Origin: JAETTH01 sp964455975 | GTDB lineage: Bacteria > Bacillota > Clostridia > TANB77 > CAG-508 | Length of the DNA: 33,378 bases | Reading direction: 5' to 3' | Assembly (NCBI GenBank): GCA_964455975.1 | Contig: CAYVYP010000009.1 | Coordinates: 1-33,378, forward strand | Shown: positions 17,672-26,431 of the stretch, piece after piece | How positions within the stretch are numbered: position 1 is the stretch's first letter | Layout: the number at the start of each line of letters is the position of its first letter | Notes under the pieces: generated by a model | Database searches by the model: none | What the model was told of the DNA's origin: nothing | The model's input: only the letters and a program-made list of their open reading frames with translations | Program-made: the position numbers and the translations under genes

Positions 17672-19700
17672 TTAATTATTGTTATCATCCATTGGTCCAA
17701 ATAATTCATCAAATTTAGCCTCTAATTCTTTTTGTATATCTGGTGAAAGTACATCTTCATCTTCAGACGGTAAAATAGGAGCATCATTTAATATATCATC
17801 CAAATCTTTTTTCTCGTTTGAATTTAATTTTTCTTCTATTGGCTTTATATTTTTTGTTTCTACTTTTGCCTTGACTTCTTCTTTTTTAGGAACTTCTTCA
17901 AATAAATCATCTAAAGACTCTACTTTTAAATCTTGTACTGATTTTTCCTTACTATTATCAACATATGGGTTATATGGATTAAATTTTCTCCATATTCCTC
18001 TATCTATGTCTCCTATTTCATTATGTGAAATTGCTAAAGCTTGTAATTTTTTTGCCATAGGAGAATTAAAGTAATAGAATTTTTTAGCCTTTACAGGATT
18101 AATTCCTTTTTCAAATATAATACACATATCATTATCAAATCTTCTAAGTTCATCTGGTGTAAGAAGTGCTCTTGCCATAGCTTGATCTGATTCATTATAA
18201 CCTTGTCTATGCATTTGTTTATCTCTGCTAACAGACATACTATCTCTTGATATGGTTTTTTCTCCTAATGCTTTTGAAAAATATTCTACTGTTTTTTGTG
18301 AGTTACTGCCTAAAAAAACATGTGTATCACAGTTACCTAATATTGTTTCATGAGATTTTTCATAAACTGCTTCTAATTGATCTAAATTTTGTAATATAAC
18401 ACTAAATGATATTTTTCTACTTCTACTAGTTGATATTTTTTTATCAAAATCTGGTATTCTACCAATATTTGCAAACTCATCTAAAATAAAATATGTTTGT
18501 ATTGGAAGTTGCCCTCCTTGTTCATCTGCAAAATCATATAATTGTTGTATCATTTGAGAGAAGAATATTGTAAGTAAAAAATCATATGCTGTATGTGTAT
18601 CTGATGATACTACATAAACCGCTGTTTTCTTCTTTCCTATCTCTTTAAAATCTATTGTATTTGTTGATGTAACCTCTGCAATTTCTTTTGAATCAAATTT
18701 ACCTAATTTAGATTGAAGTGAAGAAAGTATTGATCCATAAGTTTTTTCTGGAGCTATTTCTATTGATTTATAATTCATTCTTGCTGGATGATCATATGGT
18801 AATTGATTTATAAGTTCTGTTAAAAGATTACTTCCACCACTTGTATTTGCTGCTCTTACAAGTTCTGAACAACTTGCTAAATTTTGTTCTTCTTCTGGCC
18901 TGGTTGCAATTAAATAATATATTAATGCTTTTAATAACATCTCTGCCATATCATCCCAATATGGATCAGATTTTCCTTCTGATTGTTGTCCTTTTACTAT
19001 AGTATTAGCGATAACATCAACATCTAATTCGCTTGTTATGTGCATAAGTGGATTATATCCATCACTATATTGTGGCCTTACCAGATTTAATATTTTTATA
19101 TCATATCCTTGCTCTCTTAAATATCCTGCTGTTTTATCATAAAGTTCTCCTTTTGGGTCTGTAAATACATATGAACCTAAGCATTGAAATGCATTTGGTA
19201 TAGAATAAGCTGAAGATTTACCAGAACCAGATCCGTCCAACAACTAATACATTAACATTTCCTCTTTTATCTACTGGAAGATAATTGTTTTCTGCCAAAA
19301 TAATTCCTTTATTTTTGCTTAAAACTTTATATTGTGAACCATTTTCTGCCCAATCACTTGAACCATGTTCTATATCAGTATATTCATTTTTAGGTTTTGC
19401 TTTAATTACACCAATTGTAGCACAAATTAAATATATAATAGTAAAGTTGCCTAATGTAGTAAAAAATGTACTAATATATGCTTCTGTAAATACTTTTCCA
19501 AGATTGTTACCAATATCCGTGATTTTAGTAAATAAACTTTGAATAAATATTCCTACATTAAATACATTATTTGTACTAGCCTCAACGATAGAAATAGCAA
19601 TAGGCATAACAAATACTATGGAAAAAAATATCCATAGTATTCCTGCTATTATTAAAGTTTTTTTACTCTTTTTTAAGGCTGCTTCTATTTTATAATTCAT
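17672..19700 (-). CDS. VirD4/TraG-type coupling ATPase, recoded at one CGGA
   Basis: Type IV coupling proteins are hexameric membrane ATPases that bring DNA or protein to a conjugation or secretion channel. The zero frame starts at ATG 19700 (AGAAGGTG upstream) and contains two membrane segments (about 15-39 and 80-100). It reaches the Walker A region after 155 codons, meets CGG-A (19235-19232) and ends six codons later. Skipping C restores VVGGSGSGKSS (K161) and gives 675 residues. Walker B is YFILDEFANIG, followed by the SFSVILQNLDQLE stretch typical of TraG/VirD4. The end (about 570-675) is acidic and low in complexity. No other conjugation gene is visible, so its channel and substrate are unknown. 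Confidence 0.85.
19232..19235 (-). other. CGGA recoding site in the VirD4-like Walker A
   Basis: GTT GGA CGG A. Skipping the C gives Gly-Gly-Ser-Gly-Ser-Gly-Lys-Ser. This is one of two sites preceded by a GGA codon. The zero frame ends in Ile-Trp-Phe-Trp-stop. Confidence 0.9.
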
Positions 19701-19726
19701 ATTTACACCTTCTTCTTTTGTTTGTA

Positions 19727-19945
19727 TTAATGTGTCATTTCATCTTTTGCAGTTCTTTCTGCTATGTATTGCTCCTTATTTCCGGCTTCTACTTGAATTA
19801 CTATTCCTTCAGTTTCTATAATTTTTAATGCTTCTTTTCCAGATACTTTTTTATGGTTACCTGCTAATATTTTATCTTTTGGATTCATTGTACAATCCAT
19901 CATATGTACATTAAAATTTAATGGTTTTTCAGTTGAACTTCCCAT
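19727..19945 (-). CDS. Unknown 72-residue protein upstream of the coupling protein
   Basis: The ATG follows GGGGGAG at a normal distance, and the gene sits 16 bases after the 173-residue gene and 26 bases before virD4-like, so it is part of the same operon. It is soluble in appearance, with no membrane segment. Recognisable features are an NPKDKIL stretch, a GKEALKIIETEGIVIQVEAG stretch that may form a helix and strand, and a charged C-terminus. I do not recognise the family. Its position suggests a partner or substrate-related role for the coupling ATPase, which is inference only. Confidence 0.65.
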   Translation of the reverse strand: MGSSTEKPLNFNVHMMDCTMNPKDKILAGNHKKVSGKEALKIIETEGIVIQVEAGNKEQYIAERTAKDEMTH

Positions 19946-19961
19946 TATACTATGCTCCCCC

Positions 19962-20483
19962 TTAATTTTTATCGTCTCTTATTTCAAATGCGAAATAAGA
20001 CTTATATGGTTTTAATTTACATTTTCCTTTAACTTCATTTGTTTTTTCATCAAAATATAATACTGGTTTGATTTCTTCTGTTGTTTCTGGATCTATAATA
20101 GATATAGGTCTTTTTAAATTTGGTGTATATTTCATATCTTTATATTCTGTTATTTTTTCTGAATATAAAGTATCTAATTTCATTGGTATTGGTCTTTTAG
20201 ATATTTTTAATTTATCATTTTCTAATAATCCCATATTAACTACAACTTTTTCTTTTCCAAAAGAAAATATAACTAATTCATCATAGTCTTTAGATGGCTC
20301 TTCTACAAAAAAAGTTTTTCTTTTTAAGTTACCATTTAGTTCTTCTATATAATCAAGTCTTTCTACTGTATATTTAGGATAATCTTTTAAAAGCTCTTTT
20401 TCTGTCCTATTTACTTTATATATAACAGTACTTACATTTTCTGGATCTGTTATGCTAAAGTGTTTTCCTTGTAGGTTGTCCAT
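19962..20483 (-). CDS. Unknown 173-residue protein, first gene of the virD4-like operon
   Basis: The ATG lies after a GAGGGG-type SD and about 70 bases below a near-perfect promoter. The protein is soluble and rich in Lys, Glu and Asp, with a predicted mix of strands (LVIFSFGKEKVVVNMG, PISIIDPETTEEIKPVLYF). It has no signal peptide, membrane segment, Cys pairs or nucleotide-binding motif. The sequence has no family I can name. The shared operon with the coupling protein suggests a linked job. Confidence 0.65.
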   Translation of the reverse strand: MDNLQGKHFSITDPENVSTVIYKVNRTEKELLKDYPKYTVERLDYIEELNGNLKRKTFFVEEPSKDYDELVIFSFGKEKVVVNMGLLENDKLKISKRPIPMKLDTLYSEKITEYKDMKYTPNLKRPISIIDPETTEEIKPVLYFDEKTNEVKGKCKLKPYKSYFAFEIRDDKN

Positions 20484-20551
20484 TTATTAATACACCCCTC
20501 TTCTATTATCTACCAAGTTGTATTTCTTATCTTTTGTCCATTAATATATTT

Positions 20552-20580
20552 ATTATATATGTTTTTCCTTATAATGTCAA
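20552..20580 (-). promoter_or_regulatory. Consensus SigA promoter of the virD4-like operon
   Basis: TTGACA (20575-20580), 17-base spacer, TATAAT (20552-20557) on the minus strand: both hexamers are perfect matches, the best promoter in the window. This implies strong basal expression unless a repressor acts; I see no clear operator palindrome around it. Confidence 0.88.
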
Positions 20581-20598
20581 TATTTTTATTAGTTTATG

Positions 20599-21508
20599 TT
20601 AACTAATTTGCGCTCTTGGATTAAATTTTGATATTTCATTTAATTTTTTAAAAAGTTCTTTTTCTTCTTCTGACATTTCTTTTGGAACTACTATTTTTAT
20701 TTCAGCAATTAAATCTCCCCTAGAACCTTTTCCATCTTTATATCCTTTACCAGGAATTCTAACTTTTTCTCCACTTTGTATTCCCTGTGGTATATATATA
20801 GATGCCACATCATCTATTGAATTTATATTTGCTCTTGTTCCTAATGCCGCTTCCCATGGAGTTAAAAATAAGTCTGTATATAAATCACATCCATCTAATT
20901 TAAATTTTTTATTATCCTCTATATGTATTTTTATAAATAAATCTCCATTTTTTCCACCATTTTTTCCAGATTTTCCTTGTCCAATTAATCTTATTTTTTC
21001 ACCATTTCTTATTCCGCCTGGAACTTTTATTGTAAATGTTTTCATTTTTCCGTTCTACTGTTCTTAAAGAAACCTTTTTTTCTATTCCATAGAAAGCTTC
21101 TTCTAATTTTATAGATATGGCAGTTTCTATGTTTTCTCCTTTTATAGGCTCTTTTTTTAATTTAAAACTTTTATTTTCTTCTTTTTCTTTTACATCTCTT
21201 CCAAAAAACATATTAAAAAAATCACTAAATATAGAATCTTTTTCTCTTTTACTTTCTTCATATATTTTATTTTGCTTTCTACCAACATGTGAATTCCACA
21301 TTCTATCATATTTTCTTTTATCTTGAATATTTGATAACACTCTATACGCTTCATTTATATCCTTAAATCTATCTTCTGCTGTTTTATTACCAACATTTAC
21401 ATCTGGGTGATATTTTTTAGCAAGCACCCTAAAAGAAGCTCTTATTTCTTCTTGAGATACTTTATTATTTTCTAATTCTAATATTCTATAATAGTCTTTA
21501 AAAATCAT
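20599..21508 (-). CDS. DnaJ-like co-chaperone (no zinc finger), recoded at one CGGA
   Basis: Hsp40 proteins stimulate DnaK. A J domain fills residues 1-70 (DYYRILELENN, HPD in KKYHPDVNVG). The four CxxCxGxG zinc motifs of classical DnaJ are absent, so it is of the type II or CbpA kind. The ATG at 21508 has GGAGG eight bases upstream; a TTG at 21523 overlaps that SD and is not the start. The zero frame runs 152 codons to CGG-A (21052-21049). Skipping C continues into the C-terminal substrate-binding domain (TIKVPGGIRNGEKIRLIGQG, then IYIPQGIQSGEKVRIPGKG), giving 302 residues. Without the shift the substrate-binding half would be lost. Confidence 0.88.
21049..21052 (-). other. CGGA recoding site in the dnaJ-like gene
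   Basis: GTA GAA CGG A. Skipping the C gives Val-Glu-Gly-Lys-Met-Lys (Gly153) and joins the J-domain part to the C-terminal domain. The zero frame continues only about 18 basic codons to a stop. Confidence 0.87.
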
Positions 21509-21538
21509 TTTGACAGCCTCCAATTTTTTGTATTTTGT

Positions 21539-21567
21539 ATTATATCATATATCTATTAAGATTAAAA
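21539..21567 (-). promoter_or_regulatory. Possible promoter of the dnaJ-like gene
   Basis: TATAAT (21539-21544) is perfect; the -35 TTTTAA (21562-21567) at 17 bases is weak. It lies in the short gap after ddl. Read-through from murF-ddl is an alternative. Confidence 0.4.
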
Positions 21568-21584
21568 TACTTTTAAGCGTTTTC

Positions 21585-22646
21585 TTACTTATTAAGTGCT
21601 AATTGTATCAATTTTTCTAATAGTTTTGAGTATTCTAATCCACAATTTTCCCATAATTTTGGATACATACTTATATTTGTAAATCCTGGCATTGTATTTA
21701 TTTCATTTATATAAATTTTATTTGTTTGATTTTCAATAAAAAAGTCTACTCTTGATAACCCTTTTCCATCAATTGCTTTAAAAGCTTTTATAGCTAATTT
21801 TTTTATTTCATTTTCTTTTTCCTTTGAAATATTTGCTGGAATAATTACTTTAGAATCTCCATTTTGATATTTAGCATTGTAACTATAAAAATTATCAGCT
21901 GGCATAATTTCTCCAACACATGTTGCATAAACCTCTTCGTTTCCCAAAACTGCACATTCTATTTCTCTTCCATTTATATTTTCTTCTATTAATACTTTAT
22001 TATCGTACTTTGCAGCAAATATAATTGCATCTTTTAGTTCTTCAATAATATTTGCTTTTTTTATTCCTACACTAGAACCTGAATTTGATGGTTTAACAAA
22101 TACTGGTAGATTTAGGCTTTCATCAGCCTGCTTTGTAATTTCATCTATATCACATATTTTTTCATTAAATTCTTCATCAACATATATGTATTTATCTCCA
22201 TTTTTTCTTATATATAAATATTTTGCTTGATTTATTTTTGCTTTTTCAAATATTATTTTTGTATATACTTTATCCATTCCTATACTTGATCCTAATATTT
22301 TACATCCAACATATTTTAATTTTAATAATTCAAATAAACCTTGTATGCTTCCATCTTCCCCGCCTAACCCATGTAGTACTGGAAAGACTACATCTAATTG
22401 CTTTAATATTTCAATTATATTTTTTATTTCCTCTTTTTCCTCTATTTTTTCTCCTATTTCTAAAATTTCTATTTTATCTACTGGCTTTAAATATTTATAC
22501 CAAATACCTTCTTTAGAAATGTATATTGGAAAAATTTCATATTTTTCTTTATCTAAATTCTTAATTACTGATGTTCCTGAAATAATAGATACCTCGTGTT
22601 CCGTAGATATTCCTCCAAAAATGACTCCAAGCTTTAATTTATGCAT
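21585..22646 (-). CDS. ddl: D-alanine--D-alanine ligase
   Basis: This ATP-grasp enzyme makes D-Ala-D-Ala, which MurF then attaches to the muropeptide. The 353 residues begin KLGVIFGGISTEHEVSIISG, the typical Ddl N-terminus. Also visible are PVLHGLGGEDGSIQG, FVKPSNSGSSVG, LIEENINGREIECAVLG and the metal-binding end SRVDFFI...INEINTMPGFT. The sequence INTMPGFT, together with the large insert after the N-terminus, fits Ddl rather than a resistance variant, but ligand preference was not tested here. SD GGAG; 15 bases after murF, the pathway partner, in one operon. Confidence 0.95.
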   Translation of the reverse strand: MHKLKLGVIFGGISTEHEVSIISGTSVIKNLDKEKYEIFPIYISKEGIWYKYLKPVDKIEILEIGEKIEEKEEIKNIIEILKQLDVVFPVLHGLGGEDGSIQGLFELLKLKYVGCKILGSSIGMDKVYTKIIFEKAKINQAKYLYIRKNGDKYIYVDEEFNEKICDIDEITKQADESLNLPVFVKPSNSGSSVGIKKANIIEELKDAIIFAAKYDNKVLIEENINGREIECAVLGNEEVYATCVGEIMPADNFYSYNAKYQNGDSKVIIPANISKEKENEIKKLAIKAFKAIDGKGLSRVDFFIENQTNKIYINEINTMPGFTNISMYPKLWENCGLEYSKLLEKLIQLALNK

Positions 22647-22661
22647 ATCAATATCTCCTTT

Positions 22662-24064
22662 TTACTTATTTAATTTCTCTACTATTTTATTAAATTTCAT
22701 TGCATTTGATGCCTTAATTAATATAACATCTTTTGTTTGTACTATATTTTCTATTTTTTCTAGCAAATCCTCTGTTTCATTAAATGTAATTACATTTTCT
22801 TTATTAATACCGTTTTTTATAGCAGATTTAGCAATTTTATTTCCTAAATTTCCAACCGTAATTAAAATATCTATTTTATTTTTTACAATTTCTTCTCCTA
22901 TTTTTTTATGCAGTTCATCTTCATATTCTCCTAATTCTAGCATATCTCCAAGTATTGCAACTTTTCTTTTATCAATTATTTTACCTAAATATTCTATTGC
23001 TGCTTTCATCGAATCATAATTTGCATTATATGCGTCATTTATAAGTGTTATATATTCTTTTGTATTTATTATCTCCATTCTACTTTTTGTAAGTTCAAAT
23101 TTTTTTGTTCCATCTTTTATTTTTTCTGTACTTATTTCATATAATCTTCCGAACACTTAACGCACATAATGCATTTAAAACAAAGTGCCTTCCTGGTACT
23201 GGAACCATTATTTTTTCTTCATTTTCTTCAATTTTAACATTAAATATAGATTCTTTTTCATTTTCAATTATTTTATATGCATTATAATTACTTTTATTTT
23301 CAATTCCATATGTAATTATGTTTACTTTGTCTTTATTTCTTTCAAACCAATCATTTAATAAATCATTATCATTATTTATAATTACTGTCCCTTGGCTACT
23401 CATTCCTTCTAATATTTCAAGTTTAGCTTTTAAAATATTTTCTCTTGAGCCTAAATTTCCAATATGTGCTGTACCTATATTCGTTATAACACATGTTGTT
23501 GGTTTTGCTATGTTTGTAAGAGTTCTTATTTCTCCAAAATGATTCATTCCCATTTCAACCACTAAACAATCATGATTTTTCAATTTTAAAATAGTAAGTG
23601 GAAGACCTATATGGTTATTTAAGTTTCCTTCTGTTTTTAATACATTAAATTTTTCTTCTAATACACTTGCTATTATATCTTTTGTGCTTGTTTTCCCTAC
23701 GCTTCCAGTAATTGCAACAACTGGTATATTATATAAAGAGCGCTTATATTTTGCTATATTTTGAATAGCTTCTATAACATCTTTTACAACTATTATTACT
23801 TTATTTTTATATTTTTCTATTTTCTCTTTTGAAAATTCAATATCTTGAACAATTACTCCTGATGCCCCATTTTCAAAAGCAACTTCATATAGCTCTCCTC
23901 CGGTTTCTTACTTCACCTTTAAATCCTATGTAAAAATCTCCTTTATTTATCTGTCTTGTATCTCTTGAATAATTCTCAACAATTAAATTTTTATCTCCTG
24001 AAATTAATTTTCCTTTTGTTAATTCTAATATTTTTTCTACTGATATATCTTTATTATCTGGCAT
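22662..24064 (-). CDS. murF: UDP-MurNAc-tripeptide--D-Ala-D-Ala ligase, recoded at two CGGA sites
   Basis: It adds D-Ala-D-Ala to the UDP-muramoyl tripeptide, an essential cytoplasmic step of peptidoglycan synthesis. The ATG at 24064 has GGAGG eight bases upstream; a TTG 15 bases further up is part of the SD region. The zero frame reaches CGG-A at 23902 after 54 codons and again at 23151. Skipping both Cs yields 466 residues, normal for MurF, with GFKGEVRNGGELYEVAFENGAS (minus one C) near residue 50, P-loop GSVGKTST (119-126), VVEMGMNHFGEI, PGRHFVLNALCALSVG and NDAYNAN. An Arg codon CGC (23742-23740) lies inside. MurF is normally single-copy and essential, so decoding here must be efficient. 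Confidence 0.92.
23148..23151 (-). other. CGGA recoding site 2 of murF
   Basis: AGT GTT CGG A. Skipping the C gives Leu-Ser-Val-Gly-Arg-Leu (Gly305) after NALCAL, as in other MurF proteins. The zero frame would stop three codons later. Confidence 0.9.
23899..23902 (-). other. CGGA recoding site 1 of murF
   Basis: AGA AAC CGG A. Skipping the C gives Arg-Asn-Gly-Gly-Glu-Leu-Tyr (Gly55). The zero frame ends at TGA six codons on, before the ATP-binding domain. Confidence 0.9.
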
Positions 24065-24156
24065 AACTATTGCCTCCAAATTAATATTTATATTAAATAT
24101 ATTTATATTTTAATAATTACTAAATTATATTATATTTTTATTAGTTTTACAACAAA

Positions 24157-24194
24157 AAAATGCAAAAGCCTTAATTTTAAAGCTTTTGCATTTT
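24157..24194 (-). terminator. Rho-independent terminator after the spore-protein gene
   Basis: On the minus strand AAAATGCAAAAGC and GCTTTTGCATTTT form a 13-base stem around a 12-base AT loop, followed by more T residues. It lies about 30 bases after the SASP stop codon and insulates murF from it. Confidence 0.88.
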
Positions 24195-24226
24195 ATACGA
24201 AATAATTTAGCTATAAATTATTTTAA

Positions 24227-24394
24227 CTAAACATTTCTATTAGCTATTTCTATAGCTTTTGAAACTATATTCCCACATGTTTTTGAAGATACATCTCCCC
24301 ATCCATTTGCTTTTTTTACTGTTTCATATACTCCTAATTCTTTTGCTATTTCTTCTTTTAACTTTTCAGACATTATACTTTTTTTACTAGACAT
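24227..24394 (-). CDS. SspF-like alpha/beta-type small acid-soluble spore protein
   Basis: The 55-residue protein reads MSEKLKEEIAKELGVYETVK from residue 8, followed by GWGDVSSKTCGNIVSKAIEIAN. This closely follows the SspF pattern (KxELAKDLGFYDTVK, GGWGEI, AGNMVKRAIEIAE). SASPs coat and protect DNA in the dormant spore and supply amino acids on germination. The ATG at 24394 follows a GGAGG. Its length is usual for SspF-type proteins, and a strong terminator follows. Expression is expected late in the forespore (sigma G); I could not find a convincing sigma G promoter in the AT-rich upstream DNA. Confidence 0.85.
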   Translation of the reverse strand: MSSKKSIMSEKLKEEIAKELGVYETVKKANGWGDVSSKTCGNIVSKAIEIANRNV

Positions 24395-24446
24395 AGCGTA
24401 ATATCCTCCTATTTTAATAAATAATATTTTATTTATTAATTATTAT

Positions 24447-24471
24447 ATAAAAGTATTTAAATTACTTTTAT
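24447..24471. repeat. Inverted repeat between ypeB and the spore-protein gene
   Basis: ATAAAAGTA (24447-24455) and TACTTTTAT (24463-24471) form a nine-base stem with a seven-base loop. No T run follows on the minus strand, so it is a weak terminator candidate for sleB-ypeB or simply AT-rich symmetry. Confidence 0.4.
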
Positions 24472-24528
24472 ATATTTATTATTTACTTTTATTATTTTTT
24501 TATTTACTTAAAATATGGCTAATATGGT

Positions 24529-25914
24529 TTACATTGTTAATGTTCCATTTGGAGTATTTACTATTACTAATATATCTTCTTCTTTACCTGTATTACAATT
24601 AATATAAACTAAAAATTCATTGTCATCTACTTTTCCTTTAAATTCATAACATTGTATCTCTGTTTTAAATTCAGTTGGAATTATTGCCATTTTTTCGCTT
24701 TCTATATTCAATTCTTTATTTAATACTTTTTTAGCTTCTTCTATTGTTAATTTTGGTTTTTCTATTTTTCTTATTTCATGTGAATTTAAATATCCTGAAG
24801 TTTCTAATCCTAATATTTCTCCACTATCTAAAGCTATTTTAACTTTTACTAGATCAGAATACATTATTACTCCATTTTGTTCATATGCATAATTAATTGT
24901 TAATATTCCATCTTGTTTTAAATAGTATGTTTCTTTCATATTTATTATATTTCTAGAATCTAAAAATTCTTTTCCTTTTTTTACGGCTTCCTCATTAGAT
25001 ATATTTTCTACTGTAACATCTTTGTTACTATTCATAAATAATATATGTCCACCTTTTTTTGTAATTGATATCCAAACATCTTCATCATTATTTGTTTTTA
25101 TGCTAAAATCAAATGTTGGTATATCAGCATTTTCAGAAAATCCATTTGAATTTATTTCTTTTATTTTGTCATTTCCAATAAAATCTTTTGCAACACTTTT
25201 TGCTTTTTCCTCATCTATTTCATCTCCAGTAAGTCCTTTTTTTTCTGTAGATGTTAAATGTTCAGAAAATGCTCCATCATATATTAATCCTGAATATTCA
25301 TGAAAATTTTCTTCTAAATTACTAAAACTATCTTTTGAAAAATTACTTACTTGTTGTGCAAATACTGGAGTTGCTTTTTTAGTTAATTCACCCCAACTAA
25401 TTCTTCCAGAATTAATATCTTCTGATAGTTGTACTAATGTATTTTCTAATTCTTTACTATAATTATGAAAATCTTTTAAATTTTTTAAATCTTCTTCTTT
25501 TAAATCTTCTCCATTTATATTTTTTCTGGATAAACTATAACTATAGTCACTAACTTGATTTAAAAATTTTACTGTGTTTGATAGATTTTCATTTTCTATT
25601 GGTAATCTAGCTAAATAACTTTGAGCTAAATCTGCTTCTCTCCACACATGTGTTAATGTTTCTGCACCGCTTTCCTTTGTTGTTGATATTAATGATTTTG
25701 CCAAATATGTTTCTACATTTTGTACATAATCTACCAATTCATAAAATGCCATATTATAATCATTTTCATTTGCAGTCTTATATTCCATCTGTTTTTTATA
25801 TGCAAATATACCAATACCTGCTATAACAACTATTAAAACTACAATTATACTAAGCATGTGTCTATCTTTCAGTCTGTTTTTAAAATCATATACCTTTTCT
25901 TTTATCTTTCCCAT
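24529..25914 (-). CDS. ypeB: Germination protein YpeB
   Basis: YpeB is a spore membrane protein needed for assembly and stability of the cortex hydrolase SleB. The 461-residue protein has one N-terminal membrane segment (about 20-38), then the helical YpeB domain with FYELVDYVQNVETYLAKSL and HVWREADLAQSYLARLP, both characteristic. The C-terminal half has PepSY-like repeats (KAKSVAKDFIG, EAVKKGKEFLD, EEAKKVLNKEL). SD AAAGGAG precedes the ATG, 12 bases after the sleB stop in the recoded frame. In the unshifted frame sleB would end about 75 bases earlier. The sleB-ypeB order is the classical one. Confidence 0.95.
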   Translation of the reverse strand: MGKIKEKVYDFKNRLKDRHMLSIIVVLIVVIAGIGIFAYKKQMEYKTANENDYNMAFYELVDYVQNVETYLAKSLISTTKESGAETLTHVWREADLAQSYLARLPIENENLSNTVKFLNQVSDYSYSLSRKNINGEDLKEEDLKNLKDFHNYSKELENTLVQLSEDINSGRISWGELTKKATPVFAQQVSNFSKDSFSNLEENFHEYSGLIYDGAFSEHLTSTEKKGLTGDEIDEEKAKSVAKDFIGNDKIKEINSNGFSENADIPTFDFSIKTNNDEDVWISITKKGGHILFMNSNKDVTVENISNEEAVKKGKEFLDSRNIINMKETYYLKQDGILTINYAYEQNGVIMYSDLVKVKIALDSGEILGLETSGYLNSHEIRKIEKPKLTIEEAKKVLNKELNIESEKMAIIPTEFKTEIQCYEFKGKVDDNEFLVYINCNTGKEEDILVIVNTPNGTLTM

Positions 25915-25926
25915 AAAAAATCTCCT

Positions 25927-26401
25927 TTATTTACAAAATCTATGTTTTCCTATCGTTTTGATAAGTGGCCTAGACCAAATCCATTTATTAGTCGCTGTTT
26001 GAGGATTAAAATAATAAAGTGCCCCTCCGAGAAGGGTCCCATCCGTTCATTGCATCTTTTGCTGCCTTTACTACTGTTGAGCCTTCACTTATTGCTACGT
26101 TTATTTGTCCATCACTTACGGCCGTAAAAGCTCCTGGTTGATATATTACTCCTGATATAGTATTTGGAAAATTAGAACTTTTTACTCTATTTAATATAAC
26201 AGCTCCCACTGCCACTTGTCCTTCATAACTTTCTCCTCTTGCCTCTCCATTTATTGCTCTTGCCATAAGTTGAGTATCAGAAGTAGAACTTGTTTTAGAT
26301 GCTGCATATACTGTTTGAATTTGTTTATTTTCTATTTTTATAAGCATTACTGATAATGTTAAAGAAAATAAAAATAGTATAATATATATTATTTTTTTCA
26401 A
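25927..26401 (-). CDS. sleB: Spore cortex-lytic enzyme SleB/CwlJ family, recoded at one CGGA
   Basis: It cleaves cortex peptidoglycan during germination. A signal peptide covers about residues 1-33 (hydrophobic, ending VYAAS). The hydrolase domain starts TQLMARAINGEARGESYEGQ with catalytic Glu53. The start is TTG at 26401 behind AGGAGG; there is no suitable ATG. After 124 codons the frame meets CGG-A (26029-26026). Skipping C turns WDPSRRGTLLF-stop into WDPSGGALYYFNP, a hallmark of the family, and extends to 157 residues ending KHRFCK. The N-terminal peptidoglycan-binding domain of Bacillus SleB is absent, so it is a short form. The adjacent ypeB supports SleB over CwlJ. Confidence 0.92.
26026..26029 (-). 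other. CGGA recoding site in sleB
   Basis: CCT TCT CGG A. Skipping the C gives Asp-Pro-Ser-Gly-Gly-Ala-Leu-Tyr-Tyr. A second CGGA 15 bases earlier (AAC GGA, Asn-Gly-Trp) is out of phase and read normally. Confidence 0.92.
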
Positions 26402-26431
26402 AATTTTCCTCCTAAATTAAATTTATACTAT

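Noticed and set aside
17672..19243. A separate short VirD4-like gene starting at TTG 19243
   Set aside because: That start lies inside the upstream frame, has no SD and would cut the Walker A motif; joining the frames gives a standard protein.
5577..26401. Treating the interrupted genes as decayed pseudogenes
   Set aside because: Every break is the same base in the same codon phase before glycine, with no other indel or premature stop in about 10 kb of affected coding sequence, and essential genes are included.
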